A DNA stretch of 64,000 nt from Ammoniphilus sp. YIM 78166 (GCF_004522215.1 NZ_SDLR01000006.1:1-64000), one strand, 5' to 3'. Counted from the stretch's first letter, positions 16,101 to 26,134 are shown. Translations and numbers: made by a program. Notes: generated from the letters alone by a model not told the origin.

Positions 16101-18607
16101 CACTCCCCATGGCAATTCTTATATTTCTTCCCGCTCCCGCAAGGGCATGGATCGTTTCGTCCGATTCTGTCTTCCTCACGGCGAACGACGGTTTTTGGCG
16201 TTTCATCCTTAGGATTCACAGCCTGCCCCCGAGCAATTTCCTGGCGCTCTAAATTATTTACAGACACGGCCGCTTTCATGATATAAGTCGCCACTTCTTC
16301 TTCAATGCGCGCAATCATATCATTGAACATTTCAAAGCCTTCAAACTGGTATTCGCGTAAAGGATCGGTCTGTGCATAGGCACGAAGGTGGATACCTTGG
16401 CGCAGGTGATCCATCGCATCAATATGATCCAGCCACTTGCTGTCCACGGAGCGAAGAAGGACCACTTTTTCAAACTCGCGCATATTCTCAGCACCGATAT
16501 ACTCTTCACGCTGAGCGTAAAGATCGTTGATCACCTGATGGAACTTCTCGGTGATCTCTTCCGCTTCTCTACCCTTGATGTCTTTTACCGTCAGCACGCC
16601 TTCTTCCAAGAAGGTTGCATTCGCCTGTTCGATTAAACCTTCCAGGTTCCATTCCTCTGGCACTTCGCTTTCCGGGCAGAACTGCTGGATGAGGCGATCT
16701 ACATGAGAGTAGATCATCTTAATCACGATCTCGCGAAGATCCGTGGATTCTAACACTTCACGACGTTGCTTGTAAATCACGGAACGCTGCTGGTTCATTA
16801 CATCATCATACTGAAGAACGACACGGCGCACGTCAAAGTTATTTCCTTCTACGCGCTTCTGAGCGGCTTCGATGGCACGAGAAACCATGCGGCTCTCAAT
16901 TGGCACATCTTCTTCCATCCCCAAGCGTTCCATCATATTCATGATATTCTCCGAACCGAATCGGCGCATCAATTCATCTTCCAAAGAAAGATAGAACTGA
17001 GAAGAACCTGGATCCCCTTGACGACCCGCACGGCCGCGAAGCTGGTTGTCAATACGGCGGCTCTCGTGACGCTCGGTACCCAGGATATGAAGACCTCCAA
17101 GCTCATGAACCCCTTCACCTAGCTTGATGTCCGTTCCACGACCGGCCATATTGGTGGCGATCGTCACCGCACCCTTTTGCCCAGCGAGTGCCACAATATC
17201 GGCTTCCTTCGCATGATGCTTCGCATTCAATACGGTGTGCGGAACGCCCTTTTTCTTGAGCATCGCAGAAAGTAACTCGGATTTATCAATCGTCGTGGTC
17301 CCGACCAAAATCGGCTGACCAGTCTTATGACGCTGTACGATTTCTTCCACGGCGTTACGGTACTTTGCTGCTTCGGACTTATAAATCATATCTGGCATAT
17401 CAATACGAGCCACTGGGCGGTTCGTTGGAATGATCACAACATCCATGCCATAGATCTTCTTAAATTCCTCTTCTTCCGTCTTCGCCGTACCGGTCATCCC
17501 GGACAGCTTCTCGTACATACGGAAATAGTTTTGCAGCGTGATCGTAGCCAAAGTCATGCTCTCATTCTGAACCTTCAAGCCTTCCTTCGCTTCAATCGCC
17601 TGGTGCAACCCGTCGCTGTAGCGACGTCCCTGCATCATCCGTCCGGTGAACTCATCGACGATGATGATCTCCCCGTCTTGAACGACGTAATCCGCGTCAC
17701 GCTTCATAATATATTCCGCACGCAGGGCATTTTGGATATGGTGGTTCAAAATCATATGATTCGCATCGTATAAGTTATCGATGTTGAACGCTTTTTCGAT
17801 GCGAGACACCCCATCATCCGTCAACGTGATCCCGCGTGTTTTTTCATCAATGGCAAAATGCTCTTCCTCTTTCAGCATCTTCACAAAACGAGCCGCTACA
17901 TGATAAAGATCCGTAGACTTCTGCGCTTGTCCCGAAATGATCAACGGCGTACGCGCTTCATCGATTAAGTTGGAGTCCACCTCATCGACAATCGCATGGT
18001 ACAGGTCACGCTGAACCATGTTTTCTTTGTAAAGAACCATATTGTCACGCAAATAGTCGAAGCCAAACTCGTTGTTCGTCCCGTAGGTGATATCGCAAGC
18101 ATAAGCTTCACGCTTTTCCTCTGGGCTCATTCCTGAACGGTTCAATCCAACCGTCAAGCCCAAGAAGTTATGAAGTTGCCCCATCTCCGCCGCATCACGT
18201 GCAGCCAAGTACTCGTTCACCGTCACCACGTGAACGCCACGTCCCGTAAGAGCATTTAAATAAGTAGGAAGCGTCGATACGAGCGTCTTCCCTTCCCCGG
18301 TCTTCATCTCGGCAATCCGGCCATCGTGGAGAACCATTCCCCCGATCAGCTGCACATCGTAATGACGCATGCCCAAAACCCGCTTAGAAGCTTCACGAAC
18401 CACCGCAAAAGCCTCAGGAAGAAGATCGTCCAGCGACTCTCCCTTTTCCAAGCGCGATTTAAACTCCGCCGTCTTCGCTTTTAATTGTTCATCCGTTAGT
18501 TGTTGTATTTGAGGCTCAAGGCCATTAATCGTTTCTACCCGCTTGTAGAGCTTCTTCAATTCTCTTTCGTCAGAAGAGCCAAACAGCTTCTTCATTAGTC
18601 CTAACAT
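16100..18607 (-). CDS. secA: Preprotein translocase ATPase SecA
   Basis: An 835-aa motor of the Sec export pathway. Walker A in MKTGEGKTLVSTLP, the Walker B/DEAD equivalent in VDEVDSNLIDEARTPLIISG, helicase motif VI near QLRGRAGRQGDPGSSQF, and a C-terminal zinc-binding tail CPCGSGKKYKNCHGE. Length is standard for Bacillales. The stop overlaps the prfB start by one base. Heavy export by this strain (S-layer, flagellin adjacent systems) fits. Confidence 0.97.
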   Translation of the reverse strand: MLGLMKKLFGSSDERELKKLYKRVETINGLEPQIQQLTDEQLKAKTAEFKSRLEKGESLDDLLPEAFAVVREASKRVLGMRHYDVQLIGGMVLHDGRIAEMKTGEGKTLVSTLPTYLNALTGRGVHVVTVNEYLAARDAAEMGQLHNFLGLTVGLNRSGMSPEEKREAYACDITYGTNNEFGFDYLRDNMVLYKENMVQRDLYHAIVDEVDSNLIDEARTPLIISGQAQKSTDLYHVAARFVKMLKEEEHFAIDEKTRGITLTDDGVSRIEKAFNIDNLYDANHMILNHHIQNALRAEYIMKRDADYVVQDGEIIIVDEFTGRMMQGRRYSDGLHQAIEAKEGLKVQNESMTLATITLQNYFRMYEKLSGMTGTAKTEEEEFKKIYGMDVVIIPTNRPVARIDMPDMIYKSEAAKYRNAVEEIVQRHKTGQPILVGTTTIDKSELLSAMLKKKGVPHTVLNAKHHAKEADIVALAGQKGAVTIATNMAGRGTDIKLGEGVHELGGLHILGTERHESRRIDNQLRGRAGRQGDPGSSQFYLSLEDELMRRFGSENIMNMMERLGMEEDVPIESRMVSRAIEAAQKRVEGNNFDVRRVVLQYDDVMNQQRSVIYKQRREVLESTDLREIVIKMIYSHVDRLIQQFCPESEVPEEWNLEGLIEQANATFLEEGVLTVKDIKGREAEEITEKFHQVINDLYAQREEYIGAENMREFEKVVLLRSVDSKWLDHIDAMDHLRQGIHLRAYAQTDPLREYQFEGFEMFNDMIARIEEEVATYIMKAAVSVNNLERQEIARGQAVNPKDETPKTVVRREEDRIGRNDPCPCGSGKKYKNCHGE

Positions 18608-18779
18608 AGGGAGATAGCTCCTTCCAAATTTAAAACTGATCCTAACAATTTATTTTACTGTAAACAGGAATGCAAAACAAGGAATGGATAGTTATATTCT
18701 TCTTTAATATACGTGGGGAATTGGAGGAAAGTTGCGGGTAGTGTTTCCAGGTGGGGTGGGGGTCCCCGCCCAGGGCTGT

Positions 18780-19375
18780 GGTTCGGCGAAAAAACTACTT
18801 TATCCGGCGATTTCCCGGCTTTGTCCGGCGAAATTCACACCTAGTCCGGCGAACCGGCCCCCGGTGGGGTAACGACACCTTGTGGTCCGGCAAAAAAACC
18901 ACTTCGTCCGGCGATATCCAGGCTCTGTCCGGCGAAATTCACACCTAGTCCGGCGAACCGGCCCCCGACGGGGTGCCGACACCTTGTGGTCCGGCAAAAA
19001 ATCCACCTCGTCCGGCGATATCCAGGCTCTGTCCGGCGAACCGGCCCCCGACGGGGTGCCGACACCTTGTGGTCCGGCAAAAAATCCACCTCGTCCGGCG
19101 ATATCCAGGCTCTGTCCGGCGAGATTCACACCTAGTCCGGCGGAACCGCCTCCAGGGGGCCCCTTTACACCGCAGTCCGGCGAAAAAACCACCTCGTTCG
19201 GCGATTCTCAGTCTTTGTCCGGCGAAATCTACTCCCCGTCCGGCAAATCCGCCCCCGCGGGGTAACGACACCTTGTGGTCCGGCAAAAAAGCCACCTCGT
19301 CCGGCGATATCCAGGCTCTGTCCGGCGAACCGGCCCCCGACGGGGTGCCGACACCTTGTGGTCCGACGAATCCAC
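18780..19375. repeat. GC-rich modular repeat with 21-bp units (GTCCGGC)
   Basis: About twenty units begin with GTCCGGC(G/A) at roughly 21-bp steps. Several unit types recur in order (poly-A type, GATATCCAGGCTCT type, GAAATTCACACCTA type, GAACCGGCCCCCGACGG type), making higher-order repeats of 104 and 83 bp that differ by one unit. Because 21 is a multiple of three the array is open in several frames on both strands, but there is no coding signal. It fills the 0.8 kb between secA and hpf. Confidence 0.85.
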
Positions 19376-19385
19376 TCGTATATAC

Positions 19386-19420
19386 CAAAAAAGACCCCCT
19401 TCGTTCGAAGGAGATCTCTT
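19386..19420 (-). terminator. Intrinsic terminator of hpf
   Basis: On the minus strand AGATCTCCTTCG and CGAAGGGGGTCT pair around AA and are followed by TTTTTT. Confidence 0.85.
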
Positions 19421-19432
19421 CCACTTGCTATT

Positions 19433-19987
19433 CTATTCTACTTCCGGTTCGATTAAACCGTAACGTCCATCTCTACGCTTATATACGACGCTTACCGCAT
19501 CGTTCTCAGCGTTAGCGAAGACGAAGAAATTATGTCCTAACATATCCATTTGAAGAATCGCTTCTTCAGCGTCCATCGGCTTCAATGCGAAGCGCTTGTT
19601 GCGGACAACTTCAATCTTATCTTCTTCATCCTCGTGTACTGCACCATTCACTGGCTCAGCAAACAAGGTCTTTAAGCTTCCTTCTTGGCGGAACTTACGA
19701 TTCACCTTCGTCTTGTGCTTGCGGATTTGTCTCTCCAACTTCTCCACAACCAAGTCTGTAGCAGCATACATATCCGCATGCGTATCTTCAGCTCGAAGGA
19801 TCACTCCAGGCATTGGAATGGTTACCTCAATCGTATGTTCATCGCGTAAAACCCTTAGAGTTACATGAGCCTCAGTGGATGGGGAAATATTGTCAAAATA
19901 CTTCTCCAAGCGACCTACCTTTTTCTCTACATACTCTCTCAAGGCTGGTGTTACTTCAATATTCTCTCCACGGATGTTGTATCTCAT
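19433..19987 (-). CDS. hpf: Long-form ribosome hibernation promoting factor
   Basis: A 184-aa protein. The ATG at 19987 (MRYNIRGENI) is chosen because GGAGGAG precedes it; the longer upstream frame has no support. The N-terminal domain (YEF-type, residues 1-100, including EYVEKKVGRLEKYF) binds the ribosome decoding site. The C-terminal domain (about 125-184, KPMDAEEAILQMDMLGHNFFVF) mediates 100S dimer formation. Typical for Firmicutes, often near secA as here. Confidence 0.95.
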   Translation of the reverse strand: MRYNIRGENIEVTPALREYVEKKVGRLEKYFDNISPSTEAHVTLRVLRDEHTIEVTIPMPGVILRAEDTHADMYAATDLVVEKLERQIRKHKTKVNRKFRQEGSLKTLFAEPVNGAVHEDEEDKIEVVRNKRFALKPMDAEEAILQMDMLGHNFFVFANAENDAVSVVYKRRDGRYGLIEPEVE

Positions 19988-20149
19988 AAATGCAACTCCT
20001 CCTTTCGGTGTACTTACTAACTTCTCCATCTTACATCAAAATCCTTCCACATTACGACAGAAATTAATCAAGTTTGATGAAATATTTGTGAACAACAGGA
20101 GGCATTTTTTATGTATGGTAAAAGCGGGAACAAAGCACTTTTAAAATGC

Positions 20150-20180
20150 AAAAAAGACCCCGGATCGAAATCCAGGGCCT
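20150..20180 (-). terminator. Intrinsic terminator of the cold-shock gene
   Basis: GGCCCTGGAT, TTCG loop, ATCCGGGGTC, then TTTTTT on the minus strand. Confidence 0.88.
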
Positions 20181-20194
20181 TGGGGATGCCTATG

Positions 20195-20392
20195 TTATAG
20201 CTTTACAACGTTAGCAGCTTGTGGTCCACGAGCGCCTTCAACGATGTCAAACTCAACGGATTGGCCTTCTTCAAGAGTCTTGAAGCCATCTCCTGTGATT
20301 GCGGAGAAATGTACGAATACGTCATCTCCACCGTCTCTCTCGATGAATCCAAAACCTTTTTCTGCGTTAAACCATTTAACTTTTCCTTGCAT
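20195..20392 (-). CDS. Cold-shock protein (CspA family)
   Basis: A 65-aa OB-fold protein with both RNP motifs, GKVKWFNAEKGFGFI and DDVFVHFSAI. It binds single-stranded RNA/DNA and acts as an RNA chaperone. AAAGGAAG precedes the ATG. CspB/CspC/CspD naming cannot be settled from one copy. As in the family, the leader may be temperature-responsive. Confidence 0.95.
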   Translation of the reverse strand: MQGKVKWFNAEKGFGFIERDGGDDVFVHFSAITGDGFKTLEEGQSVEFDIVEGARGPQAANVVKL

Positions 20393-20706
20393 GTGCTTTT
20401 ACTTCCTTTCAAGTGTAAACTTAATGGGCACTACAAACTGACCCTTCATTAGTATGTACAATTTGCGTGGATTCCATTAGAAAAACTATACCATGGGTGG
20501 GCGGGGGTTGTCAATTATTAGAATAGGGTATTGGTATGACTTTGAAACTTCCTTGTGTATAGTTCTTTTGCTTCTTAATATCTTCTCTAATTTATAGGAA
20601 AGAAGTTCTATAAACTTGTTAAAATTTGGTCCATATATACCGATATATACAATGATCAACAAAATTTACTAACTACTAGTCGATTTTTAGGAAGAGGAGA
20701 GAATTT
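20393..20706. other. Divergent intergenic region, csp leader and SLH-gene promoter
   Basis: 314 bp between the divergent cold-shock and SLH genes. It should hold the csp 5' leader and promoters for both; I see no strong consensus promoter, repeat or small gene, only AT-rich sequence near 20570-20680. Confidence 0.4.
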
Positions 20707-22869
20707 ATGAAAAAAGTATGGACTAAACGTTTACTCGCTTTAAGTTTAAGTACCAGTTTGATTTTACCTGTTTTTTCAGTTGTAGGTGCTGAAACCTTAA
20801 GCTTGTCAACTAAAAGTGGTGTATCGCTAAATATCAAGTCTTCTGGTGCTGAAATTAAAAACAGAACGCTACAAACAACTACAAATCGCTTCGATTTAGA
20901 ACTGGATCTCGACCCTCCTTCTGGAGTAACCATTGCCAGGGTATACTACGTGAACGCCAATGGGGAGGAACAAGACCTAACTGACAAACAAGTAATTCAA
21001 AATTATCAAATGAACAAAAACGGCAAAGAAACCCTAGTGATCAATATTGAGGGGACGGATGCCAACGGAAAAGAAATAAAAGACAAATTTAATATCCAAG
21101 TCGAGTACTTAAATCGGGCCATCCCTGGAGGGTTCTATTACACGAATTATGTCGGTGGTTCAAAAATCGATGCCTTTAACGGTTCTGTGTCCGTTCAATT
21201 CCCTAGTAGCAGTTTCCTGACCCGAATTGACAATAATAATATCCTAGCGCCTAATCAAACGTTAGGCTTCAACGTCCTCGATGGAATGAAAGAATTGAAT
21301 CGAAACACTGACAATACGGGTGTTACATTCTTGAGTCCATCTTTCTACATCTCATCCAACGGCGATCCTGATGACCAAATTGATGCTGATTTTTCGCAAC
21401 CAGGGTACATTACTTTAGCTTATGGCTTTGACGATGTGCTTAGAAAAGACGGAAATATGAACACTGATGTATCACTATACAACGTTACAGTAGTTCGCGA
21501 AGATGATAACGGAAATTGGATTCCAATTGGAGGTATTGTTGACTCGAAAAAACGTACAATAACGGCTCCAATGTCTCAGTTTGGTAAATATGCTGTAGTT
21601 TCCAACAATATTATCTATAGAGATTTGACAGATTGGGCAGCTCCTGCGTTAATGGCACTCGCACATAAAGGGATCATCTTACCCGACAACCCTTCTGAAG
21701 GTAAACTGAAGACCAGCCTAGAGGCTAATATTAATCGCTTAGACTTTATAGTCATGCTAGCCAAAGCCATGAACTGGGCTCCACAAGAGTATAATGGGGC
21801 GTTTGTCGATCTTAGCAAGCACGGAGGAACAGTTAGTTCCCCTACATTTCTAGTAAATGAGTTACCGTTACGAGGCATTGCTGCATATGCCCATACATTG
21901 AACGTTACAGTTGACTCCGGTACTCCTTTAGCCATCCCAGTACAAAAAGGAGATACCGCCGCACAAATTGCAAATAGAATTATGCAGACTGCAATAAATG
22001 ATGCAACTATCTCGAGCAATTACGATATCAGTTTATCGAGTTCAAGTGTTTTCTTTACAGGGGTAGATAGTAGCGTCACTTCATCTAACATTGTAATTGA
22101 AACTGCTGTTGCAGGGTCACTCTCTTTTACAAGTAATACAAATAACGTAGAATTTACTGGGAGTGCTCCAGACTATCATGCTTATATATTAACAGCTAAA
22201 GATAGCAATTCCGATGACTTATTCAGCTTTGATTTCGCCGTAGCGAAAGATGATGACCCAACAGCTATTGCACGCAAAATTGAACTAGCTGCACCTTCTA
22301 CCGTTACCAGCAAATATACGGTATCAAGAAACACTATCGGGGACCGTATTAGCTTCACAGCTACTGGTACAAATACGGCTGTTGACAGCATCACTATCAC
22401 CGCCAAAGCAACTTCTACCGGTATTTCTGGCTCACAGGTTATCACACCAGCAGGTATAAACACCGACTCACAAAGACAGGACAAATATGATGGGCGTGGC
22501 TATATTATGGCTGCACTGCTTAACGGCTTAGTTCAGGGCAAGGCAGACGCAAACGGTAAAATCCGATTGGATCCAAATGGCTCCTTGACCCGCGAAGAAG
22601 CTGCTGTATTTGCGGCACGTGCCTTAAAGTTAAAAATAAGCAATTACTCGACACAGGAAATACAAAAAAACGATAAACAATTAGAAAAGTACTACTCGGA
22701 CCATACCGAAATTTCCAACTGGGCTAAGCCTTATGTCAGTGCTGTGACTAACGCCAAGATCATGTCCGGGAATGGGAAGAGCTTTAAGCCTCATGACAAA
22801 TTGACGATTAAGGAAGCTGGGGCTTTAGTCTATAAGATTATGATTGATCAAAATTTATTCGGAAAATAA
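20707..22869 (+). CDS. SLH-domain surface protein with inserted tandem beta modules
   Basis: A 720-aa secreted protein. Signal peptide residues 1-29. Residues about 30-300 form a beta-rich region. The first SLH motif starts near 304 (DLTDWAAPALMALAHKGII), but after FVDL near 365 the next SLH core (GYIMAALLNGLVQG) appears only near 595, and a third follows at about 660-718. The 230-residue insertion holds two similar modules, each with a D/K-rich strand, a TAAQIANRI or PTAIARKIE helix and a final ITITAKA-like strand. SLH domains anchor to pyruvylated wall polymer. Confidence 0.88.
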   Translation: MKKVWTKRLLALSLSTSLILPVFSVVGAETLSLSTKSGVSLNIKSSGAEIKNRTLQTTTNRFDLELDLDPPSGVTIARVYYVNANGEEQDLTDKQVIQNYQMNKNGKETLVINIEGTDANGKEIKDKFNIQVEYLNRAIPGGFYYTNYVGGSKIDAFNGSVSVQFPSSSFLTRIDNNNILAPNQTLGFNVLDGMKELNRNTDNTGVTFLSPSFYISSNGDPDDQIDADFSQPGYITLAYGFDDVLRKDGNMNTDVSLYNVTVVREDDNGNWIPIGGIVDSKKRTITAPMSQFGKYAVVSNNIIYRDLTDWAAPALMALAHKGIILPDNPSEGKLKTSLEANINRLDFIVMLAKAMNWAPQEYNGAFVDLSKHGGTVSSPTFLVNELPLRGIAAYAHTLNVTVDSGTPLAIPVQKGDTAAQIANRIMQTAINDATISSNYDISLSSSSVFFTGVDSSVTSSNIVIETAVAGSLSFTSNTNNVEFTGSAPDYHAYILTAKDSNSDDLFSFDFAVAKDDDPTAIARKIELAAPSTVTSKYTVSRNTIGDRISFTATGTNTAVDSITITAKATSTGISGSQVITPAGINTDSQRQDKYDGRGYIMAALLNGLVQGKADANGKIRLDPNGSLTREEAAVFAARALKLKISNYSTQEIQKNDKQLEKYYSDHTEISNWAKPYVSAVTNAKIMSGNGKSFKPHDKLTIKEAGALVYKIMIDQNLFGK

Positions 22870-22884
22870 TATGTATTCATCCAA

Positions 22885-22937
22885 TGAGACTGAACCCAAA
22901 AGTGGAAAATACCACTTTTAGGCTTCAGTCTCTTACT
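22885..22937. terminator. Long terminator hairpin
   Basis: GAGACTGAA and AAAAGTGG pair with CCACTTTT and TTCAGTCTC; it lies downstream of the SLH gene. Confidence 0.85.
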
Positions 22938-23035
22938 ATGTCATTAATTTATTGTCTTTAAACCCAAAAAGAAGATGTCCCTATGTAGCCATGCTCTAGG
23001 ACACCCTCTTTGTAAATTTCATGTTAAGTGAAAAC

Positions 23036-23413
23036 TTAGGGTCTTAACTTTCTATCAATAAAATAACCCTCGCTACTAAATTGTTTTCCTGAGTACAAGG
23101 TACTTACTCTTTTTGAAGAATGCAACTTGTTCATTTCAGCTTCGATTTGGCACTTCTTCTCTTCCAGTAGCTGCATCAATTTTTTCTCTCTAATGACAAT
23201 AGTTTTAAGAAGCCCATTGAACTCCTCTGCTGATTTCTCTCTCTCACCAACTGTAACACCCTCATCAAGTCGATCAATCTGTGAGATGATTACGTAACGT
23301 TGTCTTAAACAGCTCTCGAGCTCTTCAAACTCTTCTCTTCTCAATAGATCTTCAATTACAGTAATGCTATCCATAAAGTCGTATAATAGCTTTTCTTTTT
23401 CAAGCATATACAT
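23036..23413 (-). CDS. FliT-like flagellar chaperone
   Basis: A 125-aa, all-helical, Glu-rich protein directly downstream of fliS (10-bp gap). Its size, position and heptad-like composition match the FliT position in Bacillales flagellar operons, where FliT escorts the filament cap FliD. Sequence identity to FliT is not obvious by eye, so the call is from context. Confidence 0.6.
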   Translation of the reverse strand: MYMLEKEKLLYDFMDSITVIEDLLRREEFEELESCLRQRYVIISQIDRLDEGVTVGEREKSAEEFNGLLKTIVIREKKLMQLLEEKKCQIEAEMNKLHSSKRVSTLYSGKQFSSEGYFIDRKLRP

Positions 23414-23423
23414 TTGGGTATCC

Positions 23424-23795
23424 CTACTTCTTAGCCAATTTCATTGCTTCAGCCCAAGTAAGGGCAAAGTCTTCGCAGTACCCCTTCACTTCATCAAGTA
23501 TCTCTGTGTCTTTCTTGATATTGGCCTGGATCAATCTACTCAATATATACTCATAAAGGGTCATAAAATTTTGAGACATCGGTACATCCATATTCAGGGT
23601 AACCATGAGCTCACGAATAATATCTTGCGCCTTTAAATTGTTCGTATTGGCATCATCTAACCTACCATCAAGAATAGCTTGCTTAGATGCATTAATAAAC
23701 CGAACAGCTCCGCGATATAGCATTAAGGTAAGCTCGGCTGGTGAAGACATGGTCACTTGATTTTGTTGATATTTTTGGTAAGCTAACATACTCAT
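23424..23795 (-). CDS. fliS: Flagellin export chaperone FliS
   Basis: A 123-aa helical protein beginning MSMLAYQKYQQNQVTMSSPAELTLMLY, the standard FliS N-terminus (Y-x-x-x-x-V-x-x-A/S-x-x-x-x-L-x-x-M-L-Y). It binds the flagellin C-terminus in the cytoplasm and prevents early polymerisation. It lies in the fliD-flaG-fliS-fliT order typical of Bacillales. Confidence 0.93.
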   Translation of the reverse strand: MSMLAYQKYQQNQVTMSSPAELTLMLYRGAVRFINASKQAILDGRLDDANTNNLKAQDIIRELMVTLNMDVPMSQNFMTLYEYILSRLIQANIKKDTEILDEVKGYCEDFALTWAEAMKLAKK

Positions 23796-23825
23796 AAGTT
23801 TTTCCCCCTCTAATTAACCATCCTA

Positions 23826-24209
23826 CTATCTTCTTTCATCAACTAAAATCCCTGCTCGCTCCCACATTTTCGCTACCATATCCAGCACCTTCTCTGGAGG
23901 GATCTCTCGAATAACCTCCTGGGTCTGCGAGTTAACCACCTTTACCATAATTTGTTTGGTCTTTTCGTGGATAGAGAATTTCAGGTTCGTGTAAGTACCT
24001 TCTAAAGCCTTATTGGCCTTCTCAATGGCCTTAATTACAGACTCCTCGGTAACAGAGGAATCCTTCTTTTTATCTATCGGTTCCATCTGTTGATTTACAA
24101 CCTCTTTCGTTCGCACATCCTCAACAAATCCCTCTGCATCATTCACGGGATTGGCAGATGTAGCCAATGGTGACGTTGGGTACATTGAGCTAGATCCTGA
24201 AATTTTCAT
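23826..24209 (-). CDS. flaG: FlaG family protein
   Basis: A 127-aa protein: a disordered N-terminal half, then LKFSIHEKTKQIMVKVVNSQTQEVIREIPPEKVLDM-type FlaG core (residues about 77-118), cited here only in part. FlaG influences filament length. GGGAGG precedes the ATG; it sits between fliD and fliS. Confidence 0.9.
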   Translation of the reverse strand: MKISGSSSMYPTSPLATSANPVNDAEGFVEDVRTKEVVNQQMEPIDKKKDSSVTEESVIKAIEKANKALEGTYTNLKFSIHEKTKQIMVKVVNSQTQEVIREIPPEKVLDMVAKMWERAGILVDERR

Positions 24210-24235
24210 TTACTCGCCTCCCTGCCTTCTACTTA

Positions 24236-26134
24236 TTATCTTCCCTGCCCCATCTGACTCATTAACCAGTTGCTTTGTGCGCTCATTTGCCCTATTGCCT
24301 TTTCTAACGCAGCAAATTGTTTAAAATAATTGTTTTCCTTTCTTTTCAGCCGATCCTCTAAACCAAATAGGCGATTATTCAACCTTGAAACTTCTTGGCC
24401 GATAGTTGAATTGTCAACGTTAATCTTGGCATTGGCAAAACCTGCTTTCTTACCAATCTGATCAATAGCGAGATTGAGATTATCATATAAACGCTGAGCT
24501 AAACCGGACTGAGAACTGTCAATTTTTCCGTCCGATCCTTCGACCTTAATGGTAAACAGATCGATGACTTGATCTGGATTATTCGCGATCGCTTCTCTAA
24601 GCTTGGATTCATCAATCTCCAGCTTTCCATGCTCACGGAAGTTTTTTGAAGTGTTTATTCCGATCTCACTGAGCATCTTCATTCCGGATAACGCATGTAC
24701 CGGCTCTGAGAGAGAACGTCTCATAGAACTGGTGATACTACCAAGGATGGAGGACTCGCTTCTGAGTAATCCACTCTTCGCTTTTTCTTCCCATTTCTTC
24801 ACTTCGTCTTCCTTCATTTCCTTCTTCTGCTCATCCGTAAGAGGCTGAAACTCTCTAAAAGTTTTCTCTTCCAATCGAGAATGGATATCGGCTATCACTT
24901 CGTTGTATCGATTAACAAAGGCTTTAATTTTATCGAATATGGAGCTTGTATCCTGCTGACTCGTAATCGTAATTGGATCCGTGGTCTCTTTTAACAGCGT
25001 GTAGGATATCCCATCGATGGTAAAGTCATTGCTGCTTCGCTGAGTTTCTAACCCATTAAGTTTAAAAATAGCATTACTCCCAGAGACGTTCACATCACTA
25101 TGGAAACCTAGCGCCTGCATAAGACCACTGTCATTCTGTGATTGCTGGAGAGAAATGGAGGAATTGCTTCCTGTTGTCTTGGTAACCATACTGAAGATTC
25201 CGCTTTGTACGTCAAAGTTCATCTTCACTCCAGCTTCTGAGCTGTTCACCTTTTGCATAAAGGATTGGATGGTATCCGACTTACTAGCTGAAATATTGAC
25301 ACCATTCATAGTGAACGTAAGATTGCCCTGATCATTAAAGGTGATAGACCCAGCTCCTAGCTTCTGATCTAATTGCTCTAAAGTCATACTCGAATCTACC
25401 TTATAGCTTTGGTTATTTTGAAATCCCAGCCGATCTAGCAACGTACTGGAATCGGAGTTCTTCACGATAAGCTGAGGAGGCAGCTGCTCAGGTTCACTGC
25501 CTGAGGCAGGTTTATATCCAGAAGGGGTAAAGGAAATTTCATTGGAGGCATTGATAGAGACCTCTACTTTTCCTGCTCCATAGGCTTGATTAATCTTGGT
25601 TTGTAAAGCCGCAATCAGATCATCGTCTCCACCTATAGAGTACGTTTTAGCATCTAACGTAATGGTCTTGGAGACACCATCTAACTCCATAGCAAAACTA
25701 TTATTGGTGGCATCTAGGGTAAAAACGTTAGGGTCAGCTGCATCCATCTTCAAAGGAGTACCCGTCAAGCCTAGAGAGGATGTTGAATTCACGGAGGAGC
25801 CCACCGTGGTTCCTACCGATGCTAGCTTAGACACTTCCAACCGATGGGTAGCAGCCTGTGTCGACCCTCCGTTGGCAACCTTCACAAACTGCTCATGGGA
25901 TGAGGTAATTTTGGTCGTGTTATAGTTACTAGAAAAACGCATATCCTGCATCATGGTGCGCAGGTCCAACAATTTACTATTTACAGCTCGAAAAGCCTCT
26001 TGCTTCCACGATAGAACTTGTTTTTTAGCGTGAATTCGATCCACCGGTATACGCTGGACTTGCATCATGCTTTTTACCATGCTCTCTGTATCCATTCCTG
26101 TCGCTAATCCGGTGATACGTAGATTACTAGACAA
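24236..26134 (-). CDS. fliD: Flagellar hook-associated protein 2 (filament cap)
   Basis: 632 aa with the TTG start at 26134, chosen because GGAGG sits 9 bp upstream and the protein then begins SSNLRITGLATGMD; a GTG nine bases further up overlaps the ribosome site. The N-terminal FliD coil (GLATGMDTESMVKSMM) and the C-terminal coil ending SQMGQGR are present. It caps the growing filament. Longer than the Bacillus subtilis protein because of an enlarged middle. A sigma-D promoter lies just upstream. Confidence 0.93.
   Translation of the reverse strand: MSSNLRITGLATGMDTESMVKSMMQVQRIPVDRIHAKKQVLSWKQEAFRAVNSKLLDLRTMMQDMRFSSNYNTTKITSSHEQFVKVANGGSTQAATHRLEVSKLASVGTTVGSSVNSTSSLGLTGTPLKMDAADPNVFTLDATNNSFAMELDGVSKTITLDAKTYSIGGDDDLIAALQTKINQAYGAGKVEVSINASNEISFTPSGYKPASGSEPEQLPPQLIVKNSDSSTLLDRLGFQNNQSYKVDSSMTLEQLDQKLGAGSITFNDQGNLTFTMNGVNISASKSDTIQSFMQKVNSSEAGVKMNFDVQSGIFSMVTKTTGSNSSISLQQSQNDSGLMQALGFHSDVNVSGSNAIFKLNGLETQRSSNDFTIDGISYTLLKETTDPITITSQQDTSSIFDKIKAFVNRYNEVIADIHSRLEEKTFREFQPLTDEQKKEMKEDEVKKWEEKAKSGLLRSESSILGSITSSMRRSLSEPVHALSGMKMLSEIGINTSKNFREHGKLEIDESKLREAIANNPDQVIDLFTIKVEGSDGKIDSSQSGLAQRLYDNLNLAIDQIGKKAGFANAKINVDNSTIGQEVSRLNNRLFGLEDRLKRKENNYFKQFAALEKAIGQMSAQSNWLMSQMGQGR

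Noticed and set aside
18750..19515. Several long overlapping frames on both strands between secA and hpf
   Set aside because: They arise because the 21-bp repeat unit is a multiple of three; they have repetitive Arg/Gly/Pro text and no start signals.
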